Origin: an uncultured Saprospiraceae bacterium
GTDB lineage: Bacteria; Bacteroidota; Bacteroidia; Chitinophagales; Saprospiraceae
NCBI GenBank assembly: GCA_937967615.1
Contig: CALCMJ010000008.1
Coordinates: 1 to 64,000 of the forward strand
DNA length: 64,000 nt
Reading direction: 5' to 3'
Under the pieces are notes generated by a model. It was given only the letters and a program-made list of their open reading frames with translations, made no database searches and was not told the DNA's origin. Each line of letters opens with the position of its first letter. Position 1 is the first letter of the stretch. A program made the position numbers and the translations under genes. This document shows positions 54,628-63,831 of the stretch, piece by piece.

Positions 54628-55074
54628 TTAGTTAATTCCTGCAAGTTCCACTTCTACTTCCACATCTGCTGAAGAAAGATCATTTATATTTTTGATTTTA
54701 CTTCCTCCCATATTGCAACTTACATTAAATACGGCACCATTTTGAACAAGGAGCTTGTTCGTATTTATATCACCTTTTATGGAAGCTGTTTCCTTTACAT
54801 TAAGAGTAGAACTTACGTTAAGGGTACCATCAAAGCTTCCTTCAATTACCGCATTTTCACATTGTATGTCACCTATGACCTTACCATCTTGTCCTATGAT
54901 TACTTTGCCAGAGCAATGTAAACTTCCAGTGATAGTTCCGTCAATTCGGATATCTGAGCTTGCAAAGACTGTTCCTTCAATGTTTGTTCCTGCAACTAGG
55001 CTATTAATTAGATTTGAAGAGGAAGGTGAGTGTGTGTCGTTAGGATTTTGTACGTTTTCTTTTTTGCCAAACAT
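54628..55074 (-). CDS. Bactofilin (polymer-forming cytoskeletal protein)
   Basis: The 148-residue protein has the bactofilin right-handed beta-helix: repeated turns GTNIEGTVFASSDIRIDGTI, GSLHCSGKVIIGQDGKVIGD and so on, flanked by disordered ends with NPNDTHSPSSSN. Bactofilins polymerise without nucleotide and help position envelope or cell-division machinery. It forms an operon with the AtpZ-like and 126-residue proteins. Confidence 0.9.
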   Translation of the reverse strand: MFGKKENVQNPNDTHSPSSSNLINSLVAGTNIEGTVFASSDIRIDGTITGSLHCSGKVIIGQDGKVIGDIQCENAVIEGSFDGTLNVSSTLNVKETASIKGDINTNKLLVQNGAVFNVSCNMGGSKIKNINDLSSADVEVEVELAGIN

Positions 55075-55164
55075 GTTTACTGTTTATAAGGGGTTAGATA
55101 AAAAATCCTTGCCAAAAGAAGAACATCTTCTGGCAAGGACATGGGATTATGTTATTGCAATATC

Positions 55165-56232
55165 TTAGAATCTAGGACAGTACACTGAACGATTTTCTGG
55201 ACCACAAATCAGATAATTCAAAGAGAATTCAAATGCTCCGTTTGCTGTTCCTGCGTTTCTTAATTTAGAAACATTATAATCGTAACTAAAGCCAATGCCG
55301 TAGTTTTCGTAATCAAATCTTGTAGAGAATATAACAGCATCAGAATGAATTCCTCCCTCATCTTTTGTTCCTGATCTGTACCACAATCCTAACTGCCAGT
55401 ATTGTGAATTTACTCTAGAATTTCCAAGTGCAAATCTTACACTACTTCCAAAGTTTAATTCTCTATGTGGTCCCTGGAACATTAAGATAAGTCCAGGTAA
55501 TAAACTTAGTTTGGGTTTTAACTCAAATTGACCCCCTCCATGTAGAGTGAACCTGCTATATAAATTAACAGCATCAAACGTAGCTCCAGAGTAAAAAGAT
55601 ACATCTGGTTGATTCAAATGATGATTTGCTAGTCCTACATACCAGTTATTGTGCTCATCTAATACACTGAACCATAAAAGTCCAGCTGCGATGTCACCAA
55701 ATAAGAAATCAAAATCATTAATAATGTCTTCATCTCCTTGACCTACAGAGGTACTATGGTTTCCGTTTCCATCATGCTGTGATGGCCATCGTAGATCCAT
55801 ACTTCTGATTCTTCGTTGGGTGATAGCGGCATCTACGCCTATTACGAGGTAATGCGCGGACTTTCGATATCCTCCCATTCGCTTACTATACGCAAGAGAT
55901 AATCTTCCCTGCATAGTACCGAATCTAGTTTCACCAGCTACATCTCCCCAAAATGATCCACCTATTCCGAAGTAATCACTTCTACCAACAGGGATTTTTT
56001 GATCATAGGATACAGAGTATGTGTTATACGCATTCGCCTGAAGGACGGCTGCCCACTGGTTTCTATAATTTGCCACCATTCTGGTATTACAGTTCATTAC
56101 CCCAGTTAATGCAGGGTTTAGATTTAGTGGCGACATGTAAAATTGTGAAAAATGAATATCCTGAGCCTTAGTCAAAGTTACTGCAGAAAATATTCCTATC
56201 ACACTTACAAGAATTCTCAACTTCCAATTCAT
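55165..56232 (-). CDS. PorP/SprF-family outer-membrane protein
   Basis: The 355-residue protein has a signal peptide ending at KAQ (about residue 24) and starts DIHFSQFYMSPLNLNPALTG, the family's diagnostic opening. The rest is an outer-membrane barrel with many aromatic strands. These proteins act with T9SS, sometimes next to CHU_C adhesins (SprF with SprB). No CHU_C gene is beside this copy; another PorP/SprF, paired with a CHU_C gene, is at 59184-60152. Confidence 0.9.
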   Translation of the reverse strand: MNWKLRILVSVIGIFSAVTLTKAQDIHFSQFYMSPLNLNPALTGVMNCNTRMVANYRNQWAAVLQANAYNTYSVSYDQKIPVGRSDYFGIGGSFWGDVAGETRFGTMQGRLSLAYSKRMGGYRKSAHYLVIGVDAAITQRRIRSMDLRWPSQHDGNGNHSTSVGQGDEDIINDFDFLFGDIAAGLLWFSVLDEHNNWYVGLANHHLNQPDVSFYSGATFDAVNLYSRFTLHGGGQFELKPKLSLLPGLILMFQGPHRELNFGSSVRFALGNSRVNSQYWQLGLWYRSGTKDEGGIHSDAVIFSTRFDYENYGIGFSYDYNVSKLRNAGTANGAFEFSLNYLICGPENRSVYCPRF

Positions 56233-56323
56233 AATAAGATGTTATAAGGATAAAAAAATCTTATTTTCTATTCGTCAATAAGGAATGTTAAAGTTAGCAA
56301 TTCTAAAATAAAAAAAGTATTAA

Positions 56324-57448
56324 TTAGGCGTCATATGTGATTTTGTGTGAATTATGCTTCTCAGCCCCGTATTTATTGATCAAAATGTCGTCAAAGTGGT
56401 CCGCTTTTTCGAATAAATGCATCATTAATTGCTTGCCAGTCTCCACATTTAGATATTGATCATAAATCAGTAGGGAAATCACTATGTCTTTGCCCTTCAC
56501 ACTAAGGGTAAGACTCTCCAAGTCGTAATTCTGCTGCAAGAGGTACGTATATAAATTTTCTATATTTTCTTTAGGTAAACTACATAAGTGGGCATCCCCT
56601 ATAATCAACCCTGTTTTAGCATAGTAGGATATGTTAATTTTAGCACTTCCCTGCATGATTTCCCAGTTATATGGGCCTCTACGTGATAAATGGATATCAA
56701 ATCCTAATTCTTCCAACATATCTTCTATCGTCTTATTGATTCCTGCTGGTTCGTAAGCCTCTATGTTGGAAATCATTGTTATAGCAGATCCACAATGTGG
56801 ACAAAACGACAAATCCTCCTCTGACTCAAATACCAAATTGTCGCATGAGTTACATCTTACGCCCGCTGTTCCTTCTCCCTTTTTAAATGCTTCTATTGTT
56901 TCTGTCAGATATGTTGCTGGTAGCGAAAAGCCTATACTATTGCCATCTTTAATTATGAAGGTATTTACTCCCACAATTTCACCTGCAGTGTCAATCAAAG
57001 GACCACCAGAATTGCCTGGATTCAATGCAGCATCATGTTGAATATAATTTATGTTATGATGCTGGTCTAATAAGTTGGAAATGATGCCTTGTGTTGCTGT
57101 ATATTTTAGACCAAATGGATGGCCTACAGCTAAAACACTATTCCCTTGCTTTAAATTAGGATCTTCGTTAATACTGACCTCTGGCATGTTTAAATTCTCT
57201 GGAACAGAAAGAAATGCTAGATCTCGTTTTGGATCCACAAAAACGACGTCCACAACTTGTTTCTGAAGGGAGGCATTTGCAATTATTACAGTCTTGTTAT
57301 CCCTTATCACATGCTCATTTGTAACGATTAGATTATGCTTTTTTACATAGAAGCCAGTTCCAGTGCTGTAAGGTGTAGCTATCTGAATAACTATTTCTCT
57401 GTAAAGATCTATTATCTCATTTAGTTCTTTTGGTCTTGGCTCTTCCAT
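56324..57448 (-). CDS. Cytosolic trypsin-like (HtrA-type) serine protease with zinc ribbon
   Basis: The 374-residue protein has no signal peptide. Residues about 15-185 are a trypsin/HtrA core with catalytic triad His46 (TNEHVI), Asp76 (PKRDLAFL) and Ser147 (LNPGNSGGP). No PDZ domain follows. Instead there is a zinc ribbon with C199-x-x-C202 and C216-x-x-C219, and then a 140-residue C-terminal domain (about 230-374) resembling small YbjN/CesT-type alpha-beta folds. Its ATG overlaps the stop of the upstream 442-residue gene (TAATG), so both are coupled. A cytosolic HtrA-type protease with a ribbon is unusual; substrate and trigger are unknown. Confidence 0.8.
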   Translation of the reverse strand: MEEPRPKELNEIIDLYREIVIQIATPYSTGTGFYVKKHNLIVTNEHVIRDNKTVIIANASLQKQVVDVVFVDPKRDLAFLSVPENLNMPEVSINEDPNLKQGNSVLAVGHPFGLKYTATQGIISNLLDQHHNINYIQHDAALNPGNSGGPLIDTAGEIVGVNTFIIKDGNSIGFSLPATYLTETIEAFKKGEGTAGVRCNSCDNLVFESEEDLSFCPHCGSAITMISNIEAYEPAGINKTIEDMLEELGFDIHLSRRGPYNWEIMQGSAKINISYYAKTGLIIGDAHLCSLPKENIENLYTYLLQQNYDLESLTLSVKGKDIVISLLIYDQYLNVETGKQLMMHLFEKADHFDDILINKYGAEKHNSHKITYDA

Positions 57449-58776
57449 TAACGCGAACTTTTACTGAGATTTAATTCTCGAGTCATTTTAATAAAAGACT
57501 TGCTAAACATGATCTCATTTGAGAAATTCAAGCTTCTGACATTTGGAGAAAAATAGGGATAGTCGTGCTCATACTTTTTTGAAATGGACTGGATGCGCTT
57601 CTTTATAGCTTGTGGGTTTAAACCTTGCCCTTTCCTGTGCTTAAAATTATATTTTAGTTGGGTAAACAGATCATTTTCAATAATTTCATAATACGTATGA
57701 AGTAATTTTTTTAAAGGCACTGGAAGTGCGTAATTGAACAAAGAATAGCCTACAATGTAGTCTGGAACGGCCCTAGCGATCTTAGGATAGTTGTTCTCTA
57801 TGTACCAATCCATCTTTTGGAGCTCATTATCCACAAATGCTACATATTGTCTATGACTCGTAGGTGCAGTCACCCCAAAAGTACTGAGGACCTCATATAA
57901 TTCCTTGTCAAAATATTCTTTCTGAGTTTTGGAGAGTTTCTTTAGATCTTTTAGAATTTGCTTGTTCTTTTCATGGGGTCCGTCGCCGTTTTTTGTGAAA
58001 AAATCCATATGAATCTTTTCAAACATACCCATCGTCTCTCCCTCAGGTTTTAGTAAATAGTCTAGCTTGTAAATTTTAGCAAGCAGAAAATATGATATTC
58101 CTCCAGGAAAATTAATAGGGTTTAGCTTGCCCTCTTCAAACTCTTTGATACTATCTTCAATTTCTGAAATTAAGAACCTGTATTTGACATCTTTTTCATT
58201 CTCATCTATAGCGCGCAAATGTCCTGTATTAATGGTTTCAAGACCATTAAATTCCTTTATCAGAATGTCATCTTGCTTGTCAGAACTGGTAGATAATTCT
58301 TTGAGGGCATAATACAATTTGTAAGGAGAAGTATCTAGTAAGAATGAATTAAACACCATGGTGATGTTGTTGTCATTGTCAAGAGCAAATCTGCTGAATC
58401 TCAGATTAAAATTCATCTCAACGAGCTTCCGTAAAAACCCAATATGCTTATTATTTATCCGCGCTATTTTTGACTCAGCAAAGATCTTTTTATCTGTAGT
58501 GTATCCCGTAATCTTTTTACTCCCTTGGTATATGGTGAACTCAAGTTTATTCCCATGATCTGTTACAAATACATTCTTTGAATCCACATCCTTTAAATAC
58601 TCAAAAAACAGCTTGTAGGAGTTGTGATAGTGCTTATTCTCAAACTCCTCAACCGCTTTATCCCAATAATCATACTTTTCATCAGTTTTATAGGAATCAC
58701 TGTATCTTCCAAAGCCTATCGTAGGTTGAAGCTCATTATCTGACCGCGAACCGAATATTTTAGCTAAAATACTCAT
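57448..58776 (-). CDS. Protein of unknown function paired with the cytosolic protease
   Basis: The 442-residue protein has no signal peptide or membrane segment. Residues about 60-165 read VTDHGNKLEFTIYQGSKKIT ... GFLRKLVEMNFNLRFSRFA and have the strand-helix pattern of YbjN/CesT-type domains, also guessed in the partner protease's C-terminus. The remainder (about 170-442) is helical and charged. It could be an adaptor or substrate. Because the genes overlap by one base, the two proteins are probably made in similar amounts. Confidence 0.55.
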   Translation of the reverse strand: MSILAKIFGSRSDNELQPTIGFGRYSDSYKTDEKYDYWDKAVEEFENKHYHNSYKLFFEYLKDVDSKNVFVTDHGNKLEFTIYQGSKKITGYTTDKKIFAESKIARINNKHIGFLRKLVEMNFNLRFSRFALDNDNNITMVFNSFLLDTSPYKLYYALKELSTSSDKQDDILIKEFNGLETINTGHLRAIDENEKDVKYRFLISEIEDSIKEFEEGKLNPINFPGGISYFLLAKIYKLDYLLKPEGETMGMFEKIHMDFFTKNGDGPHEKNKQILKDLKKLSKTQKEYFDKELYEVLSTFGVTAPTSHRQYVAFVDNELQKMDWYIENNYPKIARAVPDYIVGYSLFNYALPVPLKKLLHTYYEIIENDLFTQLKYNFKHRKGQGLNPQAIKKRIQSISKKYEHDYPYFSPNVRSLNFSNEIMFSKSFIKMTRELNLSKSSR

Positions 58777-58849
58777 CGAGGAAGGTTAATTAATATTTTA
58801 AAGACTTTTACCACAAAGAATTTTAAATTTGAATAATTAGTATAACTAT

Positions 58850-59191
58850 ATGGCAATCAAGAATTTAATAATCCTTCTCGCAATATTCGCTTTTACAAGT
58901 TATGATACATTTGCTTTTCAATCAGACTCTATTAGGCTCTATAATGTAATTACTCCTAATGGAGATGGGAGCAATGATGTACTATACATAGACGGACTAA
59001 ACAGCAATTTGGTCACAGAAATAAGAGTAATTAATCATTGGGGTCAAAAAGTATACGAAAATAAAAATTATTCAAACAATTGGGGTGGTACTGATAGTGG
59101 AGGTAACCCCTTACCCGCAGGGAATTACTATTATTTAGTAAGAACAGGAACTACTACATTTAAAAGAGGACTAACAATTATCTATGAGTGA
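58850..59191 (+). CDS. Minimal T9SS type B (CHU_C/gliding motility-associated) domain protein
   Basis: The 113-residue protein has a signal peptide (about 1-24) and then little besides a CHU_C domain: NVITPNGDGSNDVLYIDGLN, VINHWGQKVYENKNYSNNW, GNPLPAGNYYYLVRTG. CHU_C domains normally sit at the end of very large adhesins and target them for T9SS export. Here there is no cargo before it. It overlaps the PorP/SprF gene by 8 nt, the same order as in SprB/SprF-type pairs. Confidence 0.85.
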   Translation: MAIKNLIILLAIFAFTSYDTFAFQSDSIRLYNVITPNGDGSNDVLYIDGLNSNLVTEIRVINHWGQKVYENKNYSNNWGGTDSGGNPLPAGNYYYLVRTGTTTFKRGLTIIYE

Positions 59192-60152
59192 GATGAAAAA
59201 AATGTTCTTAATCCTTTGCTTGCTTGCATTTTGGCAACTGTCTTCTGCTCAGCAAAAAAGTCTTTTGACACCCTTGTATGAAGATTACAGCGCTTGGAAC
59301 CCAGCTGCATTTTCTCCTAATGGTCTATTTAACGGAGGGATTAATTACTACAAAATAAATTCTGGACTTGAGAACGCACCCACGGCTATGTATGCCTCAT
59401 TTCATTTTCCTTTTGTATTTCAGAATATGGCAGTAGGAGGGTTCATTGACAAAATCCAATATGCCCAATTCAGCGAAACAAGTATAGGAGGTGCCTTTAG
59501 ATATAAGATGCAGTTAAGAAGTTATAATAGCGTATCCGGTGGCTTAGGAGGGTCCCTTGGATATGCAAGATTTGGGAAGAATAATTTTGACCCCAGAGAT
59601 GTTTCTGATAAACTTTTGCAATCAGATGATAACACCTCATTTACATACAACATTTCTGCAGGCGCATTATATAAACACAAATTTTCATCTGGATTCGCAA
59701 GCGAAGAAAAAGTACACCAGTTTTTAGGAGGCTTTTCAGCAAAGCAAATTATTCCCAAAAGCGATTTTATTCATGGATCAAATTATAAGATAAGAAGACA
59801 TACGCACTTTTATCTATTGCTGGCGTACGCATATGCATTCACTCCCAACCCTGATATAATACCGTCTGTATATATGACAAGTTCATTTACATATGACCAA
59901 CCCATTCACCTCGCTCTCGTGTTCAACGCAAATTTCTACAGAACCTTTGAAGCTGATTTTGGATTTGACACAACTGGGAAATTGTTATTGGGCGCAGGTG
60001 TCGCACTTAACCATATTGCTGAGGATGATAATGTAAAAATTAAACTGGGGACGAGTTACGATATGAGGTCATACACAACAGGAGCACGGGCAGGGTTTAC
60101 TCTGAGTATGTTCTACACGTATGACTATGATCTTACAAGTTATGAATTATAA
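59184..60152 (+). CDS. PorP/SprF-family outer-membrane protein
   Basis: The 322-residue protein has a signal peptide (about 1-24) ending at SAQ and opens LLTPLYEDYSAWNPAAFSPN, matching the PorP/SprF family. The barrel ends with a Phe/Tyr-rich strand (LSMFYTYDYDL). It should cooperate with T9SS in exporting or anchoring the small CHU_C protein encoded just before. ATG at 59184 overlaps the previous stop; ATG at 59193 is an equally possible start. A GC-rich repeat element follows at 60164. Confidence 0.88.
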   Translation: MSEMKKMFLILCLLAFWQLSSAQQKSLLTPLYEDYSAWNPAAFSPNGLFNGGINYYKINSGLENAPTAMYASFHFPFVFQNMAVGGFIDKIQYAQFSETSIGGAFRYKMQLRSYNSVSGGLGGSLGYARFGKNNFDPRDVSDKLLQSDDNTSFTYNISAGALYKHKFSSGFASEEKVHQFLGGFSAKQIIPKSDFIHGSNYKIRRHTHFYLLLAYAYAFTPNPDIIPSVYMTSSFTYDQPIHLALVFNANFYRTFEADFGFDTTGKLLLGAGVALNHIAEDDNVKIKLGTSYDMRSYTTGARAGFTLSMFYTYDYDLTSYEL

Positions 60153-60163
60153 GATCTGTTTTT

Positions 60164-60282
60164 GGGCGTGCCCATCCTTCGCCTTGCGGCTCAGGATCGT
60201 CGGAGTATTCCGGGCTCACTGATCGTTCGGCATTTCCCTCACGATGTTCAGGAAACGCTTGCACCCTCCATGTTCCTCACGC
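60164..60282 (+). repeat. GC-rich dispersed intergenic element, copy B
   Basis: The element begins GGGCGTGCCC and ends CCTCACGC, with GCGTG and CACGC as inverted ends. Its interior is GC-rich compared with flanks. Copy A at 26931-27038 has the same ends in the opposite orientation but a different interior with two long hairpins. Its position between convergent genes fits an intergenic repeat family rather than a gene. Confidence 0.6.
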
Positions 60283-60317
60283 TTAGGTTCTTGAATTCTT
60301 ATTACTGATCGTACAGC

Positions 60318-61745
60318 TTAATGAAAAAACTTAAAACTCACCTGACTCTTTTCAAGATGTAGAATATAAAGACCAGAGGTTTGAAGATTTTTTTGAATCG
60401 TACTGGATTTTCCTTTAATACGACCAGTTTGTATTTTATTACCTAGAACGTCTAGAATAACAAAATTTTCATCAAGAGTATTTTCAGATTCAATTATCAG
60501 CTCCTTTTGATTCTGACCTATTGACATTCGTTTTTCGTTCAGAATATCATCCGTACTCGTGTATGCACTCACCACTCTTTTGAATATAAAAAAGAGTATC
60601 GTTCCCTGAATTGCAGGGTTTACACAACCACCATGATTTAGATCATCCCCCTGGTTTATTGCAATTACTTCAGCAGCTCCATTCGCATTCATGACTTGTT
60701 CAGCAAGAAGGGCATTTTCAAACGTGACTTGATCGTCCGCTTTGCAATACATTAAACGGGTAGGAGCAAGAGGCGCCCAGTCATACACATCATTGTCAGC
60801 AAGTGCTACACTTAATGGATGCGTAGGATCATTTTTTAATGCGTCTAGGATGTCATCCTGTAGCATGTCTTTAGGGGTAATAAGTCCCACATCATTACCA
60901 AGCAAAACTATGAGTTCTGTATTCAAAGTAAACAAGCCTATTTCTCCATTCGCATATCTCTCAATTGGTCCTAGATAATTTGCTTTAAAAATATCTGATA
61001 TTTGATAGTCCATTGCAAGATCTGGGTAAGCGTTACGCATTGTAAGGGCAACACTAGCGAGATACGCAACAAAAAAGTATTCATCATCTCCTAAAGTAAA
61101 ATCTACCATTTTTTCAGATATACTATATGGTCCTGACATATGAGATGCTGCAGTAACAGTAAATTCATCAATATGATTTAATTCTATCGTTCTATGTACT
61201 GCCATAGCAGCATGACCACCCTGAGAATAACCAGTAATGAAAATCTGTTCATTATAATGGACATCTAATTCTTCAGCTAATTCAAAAAATGCATACATCA
61301 TGTCCATTGTCGCAGATGCCTCTGAATCTGCATGCACATAAGGGTGAAGACCCCTTGAACTCCCTAGTCCTAGATAATCTGGAGATAAGCCTATAAATTG
61401 ATAAGAACTTATAATTTCTGCAATCTCATAACCACCTGCAAGATTTGAAGGGACATCACTAGGCCCATCTACTGTACCATGGAGGTTTAATAAGAGTGGA
61501 AATTCAAAATCTCTTGAAACCGGAACAGTTACTAATCCGGATGCAGTATCTAAAGCACCATTGAGATCTGTGGTCGTATATTCCATCTTATAATGTTCCA
61601 ATGAAGTCTGCGCCGCAACTCCATATTCAGCTGATATGTCAGCTTGTTCTGCAGTTTCCAGAAATTCATAAGAGACAAGCGATTGGGAATTGCAAACAAT
61701 AGAGAATGTAACGAAGAACATAGAAAGAAGAAAAGTATATTTCAT
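60318..61745 (-). CDS. Secreted lipase-like alpha/beta hydrolase with T9SS type A sorting domain
   Basis: The 475-residue protein has a signal peptide (about 1-20). The alpha/beta hydrolase of the secretory-lipase type carries the nucleophile elbow GYSQGGHAAM (Ser in G-Y-S-Q-G), the oxyanion segment LLLNLHGTVDGPSDVPS and a catalytic His in NHGGCVNPA. A T9SS type A domain lies at about 400-475 (ILDVLGNKIQTGRIKGKSST, TSGLYILHLEK). It probably cleaves lipid or ester substrates outside the cell and is anchored by T9SS. It stands alone, converging on the GC-rich element. Confidence 0.85.
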   Translation of the reverse strand: MKYTFLLSMFFVTFSIVCNSQSLVSYEFLETAEQADISAEYGVAAQTSLEHYKMEYTTTDLNGALDTASGLVTVPVSRDFEFPLLLNLHGTVDGPSDVPSNLAGGYEIAEIISSYQFIGLSPDYLGLGSSRGLHPYVHADSEASATMDMMYAFFELAEELDVHYNEQIFITGYSQGGHAAMAVHRTIELNHIDEFTVTAASHMSGPYSISEKMVDFTLGDDEYFFVAYLASVALTMRNAYPDLAMDYQISDIFKANYLGPIERYANGEIGLFTLNTELIVLLGNDVGLITPKDMLQDDILDALKNDPTHPLSVALADNDVYDWAPLAPTRLMYCKADDQVTFENALLAEQVMNANGAAEVIAINQGDDLNHGGCVNPAIQGTILFFIFKRVVSAYTSTDDILNEKRMSIGQNQKELIIESENTLDENFVILDVLGNKIQTGRIKGKSSTIQKNLQTSGLYILHLEKSQVSFKFFH

Positions 61746-61811
61746 GTTGTTAATTTAAATGTTTAGATACTGATAGTTTTCTACTATTTTAGCAGAAATA
61801 TATACCGCAAG

Positions 61812-63821
61812 ATGCGATTTTTTACTAAAGCTTGGATTTTAATTTATTTATTTGGGATTTTAGCCTGTGTGCCTCCTAGTACTAAGGAGGAGATGCCCAC
61901 CGTTGAATTAAGTCTCCAAAACCCTACAGTCCAGTCAATCTTTGATTTACAGAATACAGCAAACCTAGATAGTTTAAGTTTACTTCTTAATCACCCAAGT
62001 CCTATAGCAAGATATTTATCTGCAAATGCATTTGCTTCAAATAAGCCAGGTAATCATGGAGATGCATTAGTATCACGATTGGAAGACCCTAACTTAAATG
62101 TAAGAACCGTTGCTTCTTACGCGCTTGGACAATCTGGAAATGAAATATTTGTTTCTGATCTTCTCACATCATTTAAGGACAGAGATACTATTTCTGTAAA
62201 CAATGCACAAAACGGAAACATCCTAGAAAGCGTAGGTAAAATTGCAGATAAAACACAATTAGAGAATCTTGCTACAATAAATACATACACACATACGGAC
62301 ACACTTTTACTCCTTGGTCAAGTACGCGGGATTTATAGATTTGGTATCCGTGGTATCTATAGCCAAAAAGGTACTGAAACAATGGTGAACATTTTGAAGG
62401 ATGTAGAAAACCCATCTCAAGTAAGGCTCATCGCCGCGCATTATTTATCTCGTGCTAAAACACTGAATATTGAATCTTATAAATTTGCACTCGCTGACCT
62501 CGTAAGGAATGAGTCAAACGAAGATATACGTATGGCAATCTATTACAGTCTCAGGCATACAAAAGATCCAAAAATTCGTGACTTTTTAATGGCAAGATTG
62601 GATACAGAAACGGATTATAGATCAAAAGTAAACATCATTCGTGCTCTAGGGTCTTTTAGGTATATCCAAGTTGTAGACAAGATTATCTCCTTTCTAAAAG
62701 ATGAAAACACCCATGTCGCAAAAACAGCTGCAAATTATCTTGTCATGCATGGCAAGGCAGAAGACGCAAGTTTTTATAAAGAATTTTCACAAGATATTAC
62801 AGACTGGAATGTCAAAACCACTCTATTGAAATCTGTGACCAAGCACTTACCCCACTATTTTGATAAAGCAAGAAATGGGATTAGAAAAGAAGCACTGAAT
62901 GCTATTAGCCAAAGCCAAAACCCATATGAGCAAGCAGAATATCTTGCAATATTAGGAAATGACATTGATAGTTATTCTGCCTTAAAAGACATGGCTTTAA
63001 ATTCTACGAATCCACTTCTTAAAAATAAATCCGCAGAGGCAATTGCTAGCATAATCACAAATGACAAAATAAAATCCTATCTAAAAAATGGACTTGCTCG
63101 CTTTAAGAGAACGGCAGCGGCTGATGTACAAGAACTTATTGAGCAAGGTGATGTTGGTGTTGTTTATACTTTGGCAAATCTCATTAGTGATGGAAAATCA
63201 GGTTTGGAAGAGTTTATAAGTGCAGATGACTATTTAGTAGTCGCATTGAGCAAATTACAAATGCCTAAACATGTGGAAACGTATAACGCACTTGTGAAAG
63301 CAATTAAAAAGATAAACCCATCAACTACAAAAACAAACGCAACACCTTCGCCAAATAAGAATATTGTTTGGGAGGATCTTTCTAAATATGGAAATGCACC
63401 TACAGCAACAGTTACTACTAGCAAAGGTGTTATTAGATTGCAATTGTATCCTTACGAAGCACCGCTTTCTACATATAATTTTATTGATTTGTCCAATAAG
63501 AAGTTTTACGATAATAAAACATTCCACAGAGTAGTTCCCAATTTTGTAATTCAAGGTGGCTGCCCTCGTGGTGATGGGTTTGGAAGTGAAGATTACACTC
63601 TAAGATCAGAATTATCACAAAAATATTACGATGAAGCTGGGTATGTAGGCATGGCTTCTGCTGGCCCACATACGGAATCCACTCAATTTTTTATCACACA
63701 TTCTCCTGCTCCGCATTTAGATGGCAAGTATACAATATTTGGAAAAGTCATTAGTGGGATGGACGTTGTCCATAGTATTCAGCAGGGTGATAAAATTCAG
63801 AACATAGTTATTAATAATTAA
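61812..63821 (+). CDS. HEAT-repeat and cyclophilin-type peptidyl-prolyl isomerase lipoprotein
   Basis: The 669-residue protein has a lipobox FGILAC (Cys19). Residues about 40-500 contain HEAT-like repeats ([53 protein letters not shown]). The C-terminal 155 residues form a cyclophilin domain with [39 protein letters not shown] and [13 protein letters not shown]; the catalytic Arg (FHRV) and the Gln/Phe pairs look intact. It should fold proline-containing envelope proteins in the periplasm, with the HEAT region as a recruiting scaffold. The gcvT gene follows 10 nt later. Confidence 0.9.
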   Translation: MRFFTKAWILIYLFGILACVPPSTKEEMPTVELSLQNPTVQSIFDLQNTANLDSLSLLLNHPSPIARYLSANAFASNKPGNHGDALVSRLEDPNLNVRTVASYALGQSGNEIFVSDLLTSFKDRDTISVNNAQNGNILESVGKIADKTQLENLATINTYTHTDTLLLLGQVRGIYRFGIRGIYSQKGTETMVNILKDVENPSQVRLIAAHYLSRAKTLNIESYKFALADLVRNESNEDIRMAIYYSLRHTKDPKIRDFLMARLDTETDYRSKVNIIRALGSFRYIQVVDKIISFLKDENTHVAKTAANYLVMHGKAEDASFYKEFSQDITDWNVKTTLLKSVTKHLPHYFDKARNGIRKEALNAISQSQNPYEQAEYLAILGNDIDSYSALKDMALNSTNPLLKNKSAEAIASIITNDKIKSYLKNGLARFKRTAAADVQELIEQGDVGVVYTLANLISDGKSGLEEFISADDYLVVALSKLQMPKHVETYNALVKAIKKINPSTTKTNATPSPNKNIVWEDLSKYGNAPTATVTTSKGVIRLQLYPYEAPLSTYNFIDLSNKKFYDNKTFHRVVPNFVIQGGCPRGDGFGSEDYTLRSELSQKYYDEAGYVGMASAGPHTESTQFFITHSPAPHLDGKYTIFGKVISGMDVVHSIQQGDKIQNIVINN

Positions 63822-63831
63822 ATTATTTCAA

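Noticed and set aside
54755..55168. 137-codon plus-strand ORF over the bactofilin gene
   Set aside because: It is antisense to the repetitive bactofilin gene; no independent evidence.
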